Shown here in pieces: positions 44,044 through 53,786 of a DNA stretch of 64,000 nt. How positions within the stretch are numbered: the first letter of the stretch is position 1; every line of letters starts with the position of its first letter. The DNA is from Polynucleobacter sp. JS-JIR-5-A7. Lineage in GTDB: Bacteria > Pseudomonadota > Gammaproteobacteria > Burkholderiales > Burkholderiaceae. Below the pieces are notes generated by a model. That model had not been told where the DNA came from. It was given only the letters and a program-made list of their open reading frames with translations, and ran no database searches. Made by a program: the position numbers and the translations under genes. The DNA lies in contig NZ_CP061308.1 in the NCBI RefSeq assembly GCF_018687935.1, positions 1,730,048-1,794,047 on the forward strand. The letters run 5' to 3'.

Positions 44044-44928
44044 ATGCCATTGACTACTAAAGCCGTTACAAAAGCCGTCTTCCCTGTTGCCGGTCTTGGT
44101 ACCCGTTTCTTGCCAGCCACCAAGGCAAGCCCAAAAGAGATGCTCAATGTAGTCGACAAACCACTGATTCAATACGCAGTAGAAGAAGCGATTGCCGCTG
44201 GCATTACTGAAATGATTTTTGTCACTGGTCGCAGCAAACGTGCCATTGAAGATCACTTTGATAAAGCGTATGAGCTCGAAGCAGAGCTCGAGGCTAAAAA
44301 TAAACAAGCGCTACTAGACATCGTGCGTAACGTGAAACCCAGTCATGTTGACTGCGTATATGTCCGTCAGCCTGAAGCACTAGGTTTAGGTCATGCCGTA
44401 TTGTGTGCAGAAAAACTCGTTCGGGATGAACCCTTCGCTATCATTTTGGCTGATGACTTATTAGATGGTCAGCCTCCAGTCCTCAAGCAAATGCTCAAAG
44501 TCTTTAATGAGCAAAACGGCTCTGTCATCGCAGTTGAAAAAATTGATCTAGCAAAAAGTAGTTCTTACGGCATCGTCGCCGGCTCAGAAGTAGCCAAGGG
44601 CATCTACCGCCTCAACGGTATTGTCGAAAAGCCTCAACCTCAAGATGCGCCTTCCAACCTCGCTGTGGTTGGTCGTTATGTGCTCTCCTCAGAAATCTTT
44701 AAACACATCCGCAATCTCAAACCTGGTGCTGGTGGCGAGATCCAGCTTACCGATGCGATTGCAACCTTGCTTAAGGAAGAGCCAGTATTTGCTTATGAAT
44801 ATGATGGCGTACGTTATGACTGCGGTAGCAAGTTGGGCTATCTCAAAGCGTCGGTGGAATTTGCATTGCGCCACCCGGAGGTCTCTGCTGATTTTGCAGC
44901 CTACTTAAAGAGTCGCTCTTTAACTTAA
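44044..44928 (+). CDS. galU: UTP-glucose-1-phosphate uridylyltransferase
   Basis: A 294-residue GalU making UDP-glucose for lipopolysaccharide and exopolysaccharide. The nucleotide loop is GLGTRFLPATKASPKEML, followed by the conserved VYVRQPEALGLGHAV, LADDLLDG and GEIQLTDAI segments. It is probably co-transcribed with valS. It converges with tusA-alaS. Confidence 0.96.
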   Translation: MPLTTKAVTKAVFPVAGLGTRFLPATKASPKEMLNVVDKPLIQYAVEEAIAAGITEMIFVTGRSKRAIEDHFDKAYELEAELEAKNKQALLDIVRNVKPSHVDCVYVRQPEALGLGHAVLCAEKLVRDEPFAIILADDLLDGQPPVLKQMLKVFNEQNGSVIAVEKIDLAKSSSYGIVAGSEVAKGIYRLNGIVEKPQPQDAPSNLAVVGRYVLSSEIFKHIRNLKPGAGGEIQLTDAIATLLKEEPVFAYEYDGVRYDCGSKLGYLKASVEFALRHPEVSADFAAYLKSRSLT

Positions 44929-44943
44929 GACTGCTTGCCTTGC

Positions 44944-45189
44944 TTATCTTCTCTTTAAGAAGAACACCAAGACATCACCTTCAGTACTGCTAGCAATCAG
45001 CTCATTGCCCGTTTGCTTCGCAAAGGCTGGAAAATCTCTCGCCGCTCCTGAATCAGTTGCCTTGATCTTTAAGACTTCACCAGAATGCATTGTTGCCAAT
45101 GCTTTCTTGGTACGCAAAATCGGCAGTGGGCAGTTCATGCCAATCGCATCCACTTCTGCATTAAATGCAATGCTTGCTACATCATTCAT
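44944..45189 (-). CDS. tusA: TusA/SirA family sulfurtransferase
   Basis: An 81-residue sulfur carrier with the family motif NCPLPILRTKKAL. The cysteine near residue 20 would hold persulfide, and the tail is the usual KQTGNELI...FFLKRR. TusA proteins pass sulfur to tRNA 2-thiouridine and molybdenum cofactor synthesis. Its ATG overlaps the alaS stop as ATGA, so it is coupled to alaS. The symbol is used for the family; which paralog it is cannot be told. Confidence 0.85.
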   Translation of the reverse strand: MNDVASIAFNAEVDAIGMNCPLPILRTKKALATMHSGEVLKIKATDSGAARDFPAFAKQTGNELIASSTEGDVLVFFLKRR

Positions 45190-47810
45190 TTGCTAGCCAC
45201 CCAATCTTTAACACCTTCTAAAGCAGCACCAAGCTTAGTAGGATCGTTACCGCCAGCCATGGCCATCTCTGGCTTACCGCCACCTTTGCCGCCAACCTGC
45301 TGCGCAACAAAGTTCACGAGATCACCAGCTTTCACTTTGCCAATCGAATCTGCAGTCACACCGGCAATCAAGCTGACCTTATCGCCTTGCACAGAGGCTA
45401 AGACAATCGCAGCCGTTTTGAGTTTGGCTTTTAGTGCGTCCATGGTTTCGCGAAGAACCCCTGCATCGGCACCGTCTAATTTGGCAGCCAATACTTTTAA
45501 GCCATTGACGTCAATAGCCTGACCAGCTAGCTCATCGCCTTGGCTAGCGGCTAATTTGGAATTGACTTTTTCTAATTCGCGCTCAGCCTGACGCAAGCTA
45601 TCTTGCAGTTGCGCAACCCGATTCACTAAATCGCCAGGATGGGTTTTAAGGATGGCTGCAGCCTCGTTAATTTTGTCTTCAAGGCCTTGCAAGAAGTGGA
45701 GTGCATTAGTACCGGTCACTGCCTCAACTCGACGAATACCAGCAGCAACCCCGCCTTCAGAAACAATCTTCAAACTACCGATATCGCCAGTACGTGACAC
45801 GTGAGTACCGCCACACAATTCTTTAGAGCTGCCGATTTCTAAAACACGGACTTCAGCGCCATACTTCTCACCAAAGAGCATCATGGCACCAGTCTTTTGG
45901 GCATCGTCTAAAGACATGACTTTTCCAGAGGTGGCTGTATTCGCCAAGATCTCTGCATTCACAATACCTTCAATACGACGAATCTGTTCTGCCGTTATAG
46001 GCGCATTGTGCGTAAAGTCAAAACGGGTTTTAGTTGCATCAACTAAGGAACCTTTTTGTTGCACATGATCGCCCAAGACTTCACGCAGAGCTTTGTGCAA
46101 AATATGGGTTGCACTGTGATTACGCATCGTATCGGTTCTTTGCTGCACATCGACCAAGGCATTTAGTGCATCACCTACTTTAAGCTCGCCCTCGAGCACC
46201 TCACCTTGATGACCGAATACGTCAGCTTGAATCTTGAAGGTGTCATCTACTGAAAAACGGACAGACTCATTGCGAAGCTCGCCCTGATCACCGACCTGAC
46301 CACCAGATTCAGCGTAGAAAGGGGTATTGTCTAAAACGATTACCGCAGCATCGCCTGCTTTTACTGAGGTAACTTCAGAGCCATCGATGTATAGCGCAGT
46401 CACTTTAGCGCCCTCATGTTTCAAGGAATCGTAGCCGTGAAACTGCGTAGGCTTTCCTTTGTAATCTAAACCTTGAGCCACTTTGAACTTGCCGGCTGCT
46501 CTGGCTTGATCACGCTGCTTTTGCATAGCGACTTCAAAACCTTCGGCGTCTACTGTCACACCACGTTCGCGACAAACGTCTGCTGTTAAATCTAATGGGA
46601 AACCAAATGTGTCGTGCAAGCGGAAAGCGGTTTCACCGTCAACCACTTTGGCGCCTCCCGCTAATGCACCATCCAAAATTTCCATGCCATTGGCAATCGT
46701 TTGGAAGAAGCGTTCTTCTTCTTGCTTGAGTACTTCACTCACCTTATCTTGCGCAGCACGCAACTCTGGATAGGCCTCGCCCATCTCTTTTACGAGTGCA
46801 GGGACTAGTTGATAGAAGAATGGTTTACGTGCCCCTAACTTATAGCCATGCCGAATCGCACGACGTGCAATACGACGCAAGACATAACCACGTCCTGCAT
46901 TACCGGGAATCACACCATCCACGACAATAAAACTACAAGCCCGAATATGGTCAGCAATCACTTTTAATGAAGGGCTTTCCGCATCACAGTTCTCGCCGCC
47001 AGCAGCGTCTACCGCTTCCTTAGAAGCCCTGAGTAGGTTGACGAAGAGGTCAATTTCATAATTGGAATGTACGTGTTGCAAGACGGCAGCAATGCGCTCA
47101 AGGCCCATACCCGTATCGACGCTAGGCTTTGGCAATGGATGCATGACGCCTGCCTCATCGCGATTGAACTGCATGAACACGTTGTTCCAAATTTCGATAA
47201 AACGATCGCCATCTTCCTCTGGACTGCCAGGAGGACCGCCTGGAATGTGAGCACCGTGATCATAAAAAATTTCAGTACAAGGTCCGCAAGGGCCGGTGTC
47301 ACCCATCATCCAGAAATTATCGGAAGCGTAACGCGCCCCTTTGTTATCCCCAATCCGAATAATGCGATCTGCAGGAACGCCAATTTGGTCTTTCCAGATG
47401 GCATAGGCTTCGTCATCTTCTGCATAGACAGTAACTAACAGTCTATCTTTTGGCAGCTTAAGTACTTGGGTCAATAAATCCCAAGCAAATTGAATCGCAT
47501 CTTTTTTGAAATAGTCTCCAAATGAGAAATTACCCAACATTTCAAAAAAGGTATGGTGGCGGGCGGTATAGCCCACGTTATCCAAGTCATTGTGTTTTCC
47601 ACCCGCCCGAATGCACTTTTGCGCTGTCGTGGCACGATGATAGGAGCGCTTATCAAAGCCCAAAAACACGTCCTTAAACTGGTTCATGCCTGCATTCGTA
47701 AATAGCAGGGTAGGATCATCCCCAGGCACTACCGGGCTGGAAGTGACGATTTGGTGGCCTTTTTCGGCAAAGAAATCCAGGTAAGCCTGGCGAATTTGGG
47801 AGACTTTCAT
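45186..47810 (-). CDS. alaS: Alanyl-tRNA synthetase
   Basis: An 874-residue class II synthetase. The aminoacylation core has HTFFEMLGNFSFGDYFK. The editing domain has its zinc ligands in HSATHILHKAL and CGGTHVSRTGD. A coiled segment (QLQDSLRQAERELEKVNSKL) and the C-Ala domain with GGKGGGKPEMAMAGG follow. The length equals the E. coli protein. It is followed by tusA. Confidence 0.97.
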   Translation of the reverse strand: MKVSQIRQAYLDFFAEKGHQIVTSSPVVPGDDPTLLFTNAGMNQFKDVFLGFDKRSYHRATTAQKCIRAGGKHNDLDNVGYTARHHTFFEMLGNFSFGDYFKKDAIQFAWDLLTQVLKLPKDRLLVTVYAEDDEAYAIWKDQIGVPADRIIRIGDNKGARYASDNFWMMGDTGPCGPCTEIFYDHGAHIPGGPPGSPEEDGDRFIEIWNNVFMQFNRDEAGVMHPLPKPSVDTGMGLERIAAVLQHVHSNYEIDLFVNLLRASKEAVDAAGGENCDAESPSLKVIADHIRACSFIVVDGVIPGNAGRGYVLRRIARRAIRHGYKLGARKPFFYQLVPALVKEMGEAYPELRAAQDKVSEVLKQEEERFFQTIANGMEILDGALAGGAKVVDGETAFRLHDTFGFPLDLTADVCRERGVTVDAEGFEVAMQKQRDQARAAGKFKVAQGLDYKGKPTQFHGYDSLKHEGAKVTALYIDGSEVTSVKAGDAAVIVLDNTPFYAESGGQVGDQGELRNESVRFSVDDTFKIQADVFGHQGEVLEGELKVGDALNALVDVQQRTDTMRNHSATHILHKALREVLGDHVQQKGSLVDATKTRFDFTHNAPITAEQIRRIEGIVNAEILANTATSGKVMSLDDAQKTGAMMLFGEKYGAEVRVLEIGSSKELCGGTHVSRTGDIGSLKIVSEGGVAAGIRRVEAVTGTNALHFLQGLEDKINEAAAILKTHPGDLVNRVAQLQDSLRQAERELEKVNSKLAASQGDELAGQAIDVNGLKVLAAKLDGADAGVLRETMDALKAKLKTAAIVLASVQGDKVSLIAGVTADSIGKVKAGDLVNFVAQQVGGKGGGKPEMAMAGGNDPTKLGAALEGVKDWVASK

Positions 47811-47941
47811 GTCAATAATTATCGCATTGGCACTAGCCTAGGGCAAAAGCTAGGCAATATGCCCTCGTCCTGCCTTACAATCCCACAACATTAATATAAA
47901 TCGGCACCTTAGCAATTAAGTCGACATACAAGGAGAGCAAC

Positions 47942-48403
47942 TTGAAAATTCGCAATCAACGGGATTTTGGGGCGGGGGTCATGTATATGGTCATCGGCCT
48001 CTTCTTTACCATTGTGGCTAGAAATTACCCCATGGGAACTGCCGCCAAAATGGGTCCTGGCTACTTCCCCTTCTACTTGGGCATATTGATGATTTTGCTA
48101 GGTTTACTGGTCGCCGTTAAAGCATTCAACGCAAAAGCTGCCATCGAATCCATTCCGAAATTCAACTGGAAGATCATTGCTCAAATTACGGGTGCGGTTG
48201 TCTTGTACGGACTTTTGCTTCCAAGAATGGGCTTCTTAGTTGCCGTAGTGGTTTTGGTATTCGTGTCTGCCAGTGCCAGCAAAGAATTCACCTGGAAAGG
48301 CACTGCTATTAATGCAGCATTCTTAGTGACTTTCACTTATTCCGTGTTTGTAGTGGGCTTGAAACTTCAGTTCCCACTCTTGCCTGTCTTCCTTCAACAA
48401 TAA
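47942..48403 (+). CDS. tctB: Tripartite tricarboxylate transporter small membrane subunit TctB
   Basis: A 153-residue membrane protein with four helices. The opening (RDFGAGVMYMVIGLFFTIVA) and the MGTAAKMGPGYFPF motif are typical of TctB. It starts with TTG, supported by a strong AAGGAG seven bases upstream. Together with TctA (19 bp downstream) it forms the inner-membrane part of a carboxylate importer. No solute-binding protein gene is beside it. Confidence 0.93.
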   Translation: MKIRNQRDFGAGVMYMVIGLFFTIVARNYPMGTAAKMGPGYFPFYLGILMILLGLLVAVKAFNAKAAIESIPKFNWKIIAQITGAVVLYGLLLPRMGFLVAVVVLVFVSASASKEFTWKGTAINAAFLVTFTYSVFVVGLKLQFPLLPVFLQQ

Positions 48404-48422
48404 CGAAACGGGACTCTGAAAA

Positions 48423-49925
48423 ATGGATTTATTTGCTAACTTAGGTCTCGGTTTTGAAACCGCATTTACCTTACAGAATCTTTTGTACTGCCTAATTGGC
48501 TGTATCTTAGGAACCCTTATTGGTGTTTTGCCTGGACTTGGCCCTATCGCTACGATTGCGATGCTCTTGCCAGCAACGTATGCCTTGCCTCCCATTGCCG
48601 CATTGATCATGTTGGCCGGCATTTACTACGGCTCACAATATGGAGGCTCAACCACTGCGATTTTGCTCAACATCCCGGGGGAGACGTCCTCGGTGGTGAC
48701 GGCGATTGACGGCTACCAAATGGCCCGCAATGGCCGAGCAGGTGTTGCCTTGTTTACCGCTGGTATGGGTTCATTCTTTGCGGGTTGCGTCGCAACTTTG
48801 GTGTTAGCTGCTTTTGCTGCGCCACTCTCACAGCTTGCCTTTAAGTTTGGACCTGCTGAATACTTCTCCCTCATGGTCTTGGGTTTAATTGGTGCAGTGG
48901 TATTGGCATCCGGATCTTTGATCAAGGCAATCGGCATGATCGTGCTTGGTCTATTGATGGGCTTGATTGGTACTGACGTGAACTCCGGTGTATCCCGCTA
49001 TGCGTTTGATATTCCCGAATTGAGTGACGGTATTGGCTTTGTGGCAGTTGCTATGGGCGTATTCGGCTTCGCTGAAATCATGGGTAACCTTGAAAAAACA
49101 GGTGATGACGAAGGCTTCCTTAATAAGCTCACGAGTATGGTCCCCACCAAGACTGATGTGAAGCGCATGATTCCATCGATCTTGCGCGGTACAACGATTG
49201 GTTCGATCTTAGGCATTCTGCCCGGTGGTGGCGCAGCTCTAGCCGCATTCGGTGCTTACTCTGTCGAGAAAAAATCTTCCAAGTACAGCCATGAGTTTGG
49301 TAAAGGCGCGATTGAGGGTGTTGCTGGTCCAGAAGCAGCGAACAACGCAGCTGCTCAAACCTCCTTTATTCCATTGCTCACATTAGGTATTCCACCAAAT
49401 GCGGTGATGGCCTTGATGGTTGGCGCGATGACGATTCATAACATTCAACCAGGTCCACAAGTAATGACCAGCAACCCGGCTTTGTTCTGGGGTCTGATTG
49501 CATCCATGTGGATTGGTAACGTGATGCTGATTCTCTTGAACTTGCCTTTGATTGGTATCTGGGTAAAGCTCTTGAAAATTCCTTATCGCTTCCTCTACCC
49601 AGCGATCTTGGTTTTCTGCTGTATCGGTGTATATACCGTGAACAATACGGTGTTTGACGTGTATGTCACGGCAGGCTTTGGCTTGATTGGCTACCTCTTC
49701 TTCAAACTTGGTTGCGAACCTCCTCCATTACTCTTGGGCTTTGTGCTTGGCCCGATGATGGAAGAGAATTTCCGTCGTGCGCTACTCTTGTCGCGCGGTG
49801 ATTTCACAACCTTTGTCACTCGCCCACTCTCCTTAGGATTGCTGATTGCAGCAGCCCTCTTAGTCGTGATCGTGGCTTTGCCAGCAGTGAAGAAGACCCG
49901 CGAAGAGGCATTCGTCGAAGACTGA
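48423..49925 (+). CDS. tctA: Tripartite tricarboxylate transporter large permease TctA
   Basis: A 500-residue protein with about 12 membrane helices. It has the family motif GVLPGLGPIATIAMLLP near residues 38-54 and its internal repeat ILPGGGAALAAFGAYSVEKK in the second half, plus YGGSTTAILLNIPGE. The system imports citrate-like or other carboxylates using a periplasmic binding protein, presumably encoded elsewhere. A terminator follows at 49950-49975. Confidence 0.95.
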   Translation: MDLFANLGLGFETAFTLQNLLYCLIGCILGTLIGVLPGLGPIATIAMLLPATYALPPIAALIMLAGIYYGSQYGGSTTAILLNIPGETSSVVTAIDGYQMARNGRAGVALFTAGMGSFFAGCVATLVLAAFAAPLSQLAFKFGPAEYFSLMVLGLIGAVVLASGSLIKAIGMIVLGLLMGLIGTDVNSGVSRYAFDIPELSDGIGFVAVAMGVFGFAEIMGNLEKTGDDEGFLNKLTSMVPTKTDVKRMIPSILRGTTIGSILGILPGGGAALAAFGAYSVEKKSSKYSHEFGKGAIEGVAGPEAANNAAAQTSFIPLLTLGIPPNAVMALMVGAMTIHNIQPGPQVMTSNPALFWGLIASMWIGNVMLILLNLPLIGIWVKLLKIPYRFLYPAILVFCCIGVYTVNNTVFDVYVTAGFGLIGYLFFKLGCEPPPLLLGFVLGPMMEENFRRALLLSRGDFTTFVTRPLSLGLLIAAALLVVIVALPAVKKTREEAFVED

Positions 49926-49949
49926 TTGTCTTAGACCTTACAGAAACGA

Positions 49950-49975
49950 GCCCGCAGCAGTTTGCGGGCTTTTTC
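49950..49975 (+). terminator. Rho-independent terminator after tctBA
   Basis: Stem GCCCGCA / TGCGGGC followed by TTTTT, 25 bp after the tctA stop. It also shows that the glnS reading frame upstream of 50010 is not translated. Confidence 0.85.
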
Positions 49976-50009
49976 TTTATGGTGCGGGGGTTTTCTCTAC
50001 AATGTGGCT

Positions 50010-51782
50010 ATGTCCCAAGATAGCAAACCCTCTAAAGTCGTTGCCGGCGCAGTCGCCGAGCCTTCCAACTTTTTACGTCAGATCATCGATCATGACTTAG
50101 CCAGCGGTGCTTTTTCACAGCGTACGAATTTAGCGGGCGAGCATATCCCATCGATCATCACTCGTTTTCCACCGGAACCAAACGGGTATTTGCATATTGG
50201 CCACGCTAAAAGTATTTGCCTCAACTTTGGCTTAGCTGCCGATTACAACCATCAAGCTGGTGGTGCGCGTTGCAATATGCGCCTAGATGACACCAACCCC
50301 GTTAAAGAAGATGTTGAATACGCTGACAGTATTCTGGATGCAGTGAAGTGGCTTGGATTTGATTGGGGCACACATCTTTATCATGCCAGCGATTACTTTG
50401 ATCGACTGTATGAGTTTGCAGAGATTCTGATTCAGAATGGCAAAGCGTATGTCGATAGCCAAAGTGCGGATGATATTCATACCAATCGTGGCAACTTTGG
50501 ACAAGCTGGAAAAAATAGTCCCTATCGTGAGCGTAGCCCTGAAGAAAATCTGACCCTCTTTCGCGAAATGCGCGATGGCAAGTTCAAGGATGGTGAACAT
50601 GTTCTGCGTCTCAAAATTGAGATGGCGCATCCCAATATCGTGATGCGTGACCCTGTGGTCTACCGTATTCGCCATACTGATCACCATCGCACCGGAAGCA
50701 AATGGTGCATCTATCCACTATATGACTTCACGCATTGCATCTCCGATGCGCTGGAGAGTGTCTCTCACTCCATTTGTACCCTCGAATTTGAGAACAATCG
50801 TCCACTGTATGACTGGATCGTGAATTCACTTAAAGAATTGGGTGTCTTTAAAGATCCCGTCCCTCACCAATATGAATTTGCCCGGCTCAATTTAACTTAC
50901 ACCATTACTAGCAAGCGTAAGTTATTGCAGCTCGTTGAAGAAAAACAGGTTGATGGCTGGGATGATCCACGGATGCCAACCATTGTTGGAATCCGTCGTC
51001 GTGGTTACACCCCAGAGAGCATTCGTCTATTCTGTGAACGTATTGGTGTCTCAAAAGCCGATAGCTGGATTGATATGAGCACGCTCGATCAAGCCTTGCG
51101 TGATGACCTCGAGGCAAGAGCACCACGCGCAACAGCTGTCTTAAAACCACTTAAGCTGGTAGTTGAAAACTTTGATGCTGCTGCAAAAGAATCTTGTTCA
51201 GCACCGCGCCATCCTCAACACCCTGAATGGGGTAATCGTGAATTCAACTTCACCCGCGAACTCTGGATTGAAGCGGATGACTTTATGCAAGAACCGATTA
51301 AAGGCTTCTTCAGACTCTACCCACCAATTGGCGATCACGCTGGTAGCCGTGTGCGCCTACGTCATGGCTTTGTTGTTGAGTGCACTGGTTTTGAGACGGA
51401 TGCGCAGGGCAATGTCACGCAAGTCAATGTGAGCTACTTCCCAGACAGTAAGAGCGGCACCGCTGGTTCCAATAACTATAAGGTGAAGGGCAATATTCAC
51501 TGGATTAGCGCTGCAGAAGCAATCCCAACCGAAGTGCGCTTGTATGACCATCTCTTCACTGATCCACATCCGGATAGTGGCGATAAAAATTTCTTAGATG
51601 CCATCAATCCAAACTCTAAAGAAACAATAACAGCTTACTTAGAGCCTTGCATGAAAGATGTGAAAGCTGAAGATTGTTTTCAATTTGAACGTCACGGCTA
51701 CTTTGTTGCAGATAAAACAGACTCCAAACCTGGCAAGCCTGTATTTAATCGCACAGTTGGTCTTAAGGATTCTTGGAAGTAG
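50010..51782 (+). CDS. glnS: Glutaminyl-tRNA synthetase
   Basis: A class Ib synthetase of about 590 residues. It has the HIGH motif in FPPEPNGYLHIGHAKS and the KMSKS counterpart TSKRKLLQLV. MRLDDTNPVKED and CTLEFENNRPLYDW are conserved. The C-terminal beta-barrel anticodon domain is complete. ATG at 50010 is chosen because the in-frame upstream start lies inside the tctA terminator. Its 3' end overlaps the convergent epimerase gene by 20 bp. Confidence 0.96.
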   Translation: MSQDSKPSKVVAGAVAEPSNFLRQIIDHDLASGAFSQRTNLAGEHIPSIITRFPPEPNGYLHIGHAKSICLNFGLAADYNHQAGGARCNMRLDDTNPVKEDVEYADSILDAVKWLGFDWGTHLYHASDYFDRLYEFAEILIQNGKAYVDSQSADDIHTNRGNFGQAGKNSPYRERSPEENLTLFREMRDGKFKDGEHVLRLKIEMAHPNIVMRDPVVYRIRHTDHHRTGSKWCIYPLYDFTHCISDALESVSHSICTLEFENNRPLYDWIVNSLKELGVFKDPVPHQYEFARLNLTYTITSKRKLLQLVEEKQVDGWDDPRMPTIVGIRRRGYTPESIRLFCERIGVSKADSWIDMSTLDQALRDDLEARAPRATAVLKPLKLVVENFDAAAKESCSAPRHPQHPEWGNREFNFTRELWIEADDFMQEPIKGFFRLYPPIGDHAGSRVRLRHGFVVECTGFETDAQGNVTQVNVSYFPDSKSGTAGSNNYKVKGNIHWISAAEAIPTEVRLYDHLFTDPHPDSGDKNFLDAINPNSKETITAYLEPCMKDVKAEDCFQFERHGYFVADKTDSKPGKPVFNRTVGLKDSWK

Positions 51783-52659
51783 TCTGCAAAAAATCGGCTA
51801 AGCTGGGATAACGCAGCGGAGTTTTCAACTCATGTAGTCGAGCATTTGTCACTCGTCTCGATTCCCGCATAAATGACCACAGCATCGGGCTCACCATCTG
51901 TTGCAGTTCACTAGCAGGCATACGTGGTGGCCTATCCAAACCAAAGGCATCAGCCACTTCATCAAAGTAATCGCCCATTTTGGTTTCACTCCCATCGCAG
52001 GTATTGATAATGCGCTGTGGCTTACCGTGATATACCGCCGCGCACACTAAGCGCGCTAGATCATCACTATGAATATGATTTGAGTAAGCATCTTCCTCTG
52101 GGAGTAGCGCCGGGGTTTTAGACTGTAAGCGCTCTAGGGGCAAACGATCAGCCGCATAGATTCCGGGCACACGCAAAATGGTGACAGCCACACCATGTGC
52201 TGGCCCCCATAAACGGAGTGCCTGCTCTGCGTCTACTCTTCTCTGGGCTCGCTCACTCTGAGGATTAACGGGGGTTGCCTCACTCACCTTAGCGCCACGA
52301 TGATCGCCATATACGCCTGTGGTGCTGACATAGATCAAACGCCTGACGACATTGGAGCCTTGGGCTAAAATTCTCAATAGGTTGCGGGTTCGGCAATCAC
52401 GATTTCCTTGGTTTTGGGGTGGCGCTAAATGAATGACGGTTTGAGCTAAACCGGATAGACGCCATAAAGTTTCTGGATGATCCAGATTCCCCAACATCGG
52501 AGTCGCGCCAACCTCCCTCAACTCCTGAAAACGATTTTGCGAAGATGTGAGTGCAAAAACTCGATGACTACGGGAAAGCTGTTTTGCTACCCGAAGACCA
52601 ATGTCACCGCAGCCAATAATCAGGATTGAAGGTTTACCAAAAGATTGCATAAGTGACAT
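51763..52659 (-). CDS. NAD-dependent epimerase/dehydratase family protein
   Basis: A 298-residue extended SDR-type protein. The nucleotide loop is IIGCGDIGLRVAKQL (about 14-28) and the catalytic region is STTGVYGDHRG, where the YxxxK lysine is replaced; the family therefore looks like an atypical SDR (the YeeZ-like group) with doubtful catalysis. It is convergent with glnS and divergent from the flavin reductase across a short promoter region. Confidence 0.85.
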   Translation of the reverse strand: MSLMQSFGKPSILIIGCGDIGLRVAKQLSRSHRVFALTSSQNRFQELREVGATPMLGNLDHPETLWRLSGLAQTVIHLAPPQNQGNRDCRTRNLLRILAQGSNVVRRLIYVSTTGVYGDHRGAKVSEATPVNPQSERAQRRVDAEQALRLWGPAHGVAVTILRVPGIYAADRLPLERLQSKTPALLPEEDAYSNHIHSDDLARLVCAAVYHGKPQRIINTCDGSETKMGDYFDEVADAFGLDRPPRMPASELQQMVSPMLWSFMRESRRVTNARLHELKTPLRYPSLADFLQTTSKNP

Positions 52660-52686
52660 CGTAACGATTTATTGAAAGGAATGAGA

Positions 52687-53727
52687 GTGTCTCATCAGGT
52701 CACGCTCAAAACGAGCGGCAAACAATTTACTGTAACCCAGGATGAAACCGTCCTGGAGGCCGCTCTTCGCCAAGGCATTAAGCTACCCTATGGCTGCAAA
52801 AATGGTGCCTGCGGCTCTTGTAAAGGTAAGGTCTTGGAGGGTCAAGTCAGCCATGATCAACACAGCGAGAGCGCTTTAAGCAAAGCCGATGAAACAGCAG
52901 GCGGCATCTTGTTTTGCTGCTCTCATCCACAATCCGATCTACTCATTGAGGCTCGTGAAGTCCAAGGCGCAGGCGATATCGCGATTCGGAAGATTCCTTG
53001 CCGGGTTAACACCATTACTAAGCCTAGTGACGATGTGGTGATTCTGAAGTTGCAACTTCCAGCTGCTGAACGCTTCCAGTTCTTAGCGGGGCAATACCTC
53101 GAGTTTCTTTTAAAAGACGGGCAACGTCGTGCTTATTCGATCGCCACTGCGCCCGAGCAAGAAGGTCCATTAGAACTGCATATCCGCCACTTACCTGGCG
53201 GCGTATTTACAGACTTTGTATTTGGGGCTGCAACGCCAGCACTAAAAGAAAAAGATATCCTGCGTTTCGAGGGGCCCTTGGGTAGCTTCTTCCTCAGAGA
53301 GGACTCTAAAAAGCCCATCATTTTTGTCGCCGCTGGTACTGGCTTTGCGCCAATTAAATCCATCATTGAACAAATGCAAGCCAAGAAAATGGATCGCCCG
53401 ATTAAGCTGTATTGGGGCGGTAGGCGCCCAAGCGATCTGTATCTCCATGATCTATGCAAAACCTGGGAACAAGACATCCCCCATTTCCAATACATCCCAG
53501 TGATCTCAGACGGTTTACCAGAAGATGCGTGGCAGGGCCGGACAGGCTTTGTACACCTTGCGGTCATAGATGACCACCCTAGCCTCAAGGACTTTCAGGT
53601 CTACGCCTGTGGGGCGCCTGTCATGGTCAACGCAGCCCGTGAGGACTTTTCATCCAAATGTCATCTGCCTGAGGAAGAATTCTTTGCTGATTCTTTCACT
53701 AGCGCGGCAGATTTAGCCACAAACTAA
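52687..53727 (+). CDS. Ferredoxin-FAD reductase (CDP-6-deoxy-delta-3,4-glucoseen reductase-like)
   Basis: A protein of about 346 residues. An N-terminal plant-type [2Fe-2S] domain (YGCKNGACGSCKGKV, fourth cysteine in FCCSH) is fused to an FAD domain (RAYSIATAP) and an NAD domain (FVAAGTGFAPIKSI). It passes electrons from NADH to an oxygenase or dehydratase, and the Rieske oxygenase at 29.9 kb is one possible partner. GTG at 52687 is chosen because AAAGGA lies six bases before it. Annotation pipelines usually name it ascD-like, but a sugar role is not implied. Confidence 0.88.
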   Translation: MSHQVTLKTSGKQFTVTQDETVLEAALRQGIKLPYGCKNGACGSCKGKVLEGQVSHDQHSESALSKADETAGGILFCCSHPQSDLLIEAREVQGAGDIAIRKIPCRVNTITKPSDDVVILKLQLPAAERFQFLAGQYLEFLLKDGQRRAYSIATAPEQEGPLELHIRHLPGGVFTDFVFGAATPALKEKDILRFEGPLGSFFLREDSKKPIIFVAAGTGFAPIKSIIEQMQAKKMDRPIKLYWGGRRPSDLYLHDLCKTWEQDIPHFQYIPVISDGLPEDAWQGRTGFVHLAVIDDHPSLKDFQVYACGAPVMVNAAREDFSSKCHLPEEEFFADSFTSAADLATN

Positions 53728-53786
53728 TCTCCATAAAGTTAGATAATAGAAACTTCACTAGCCTTATTTATTTACCCTAGCCCAGC

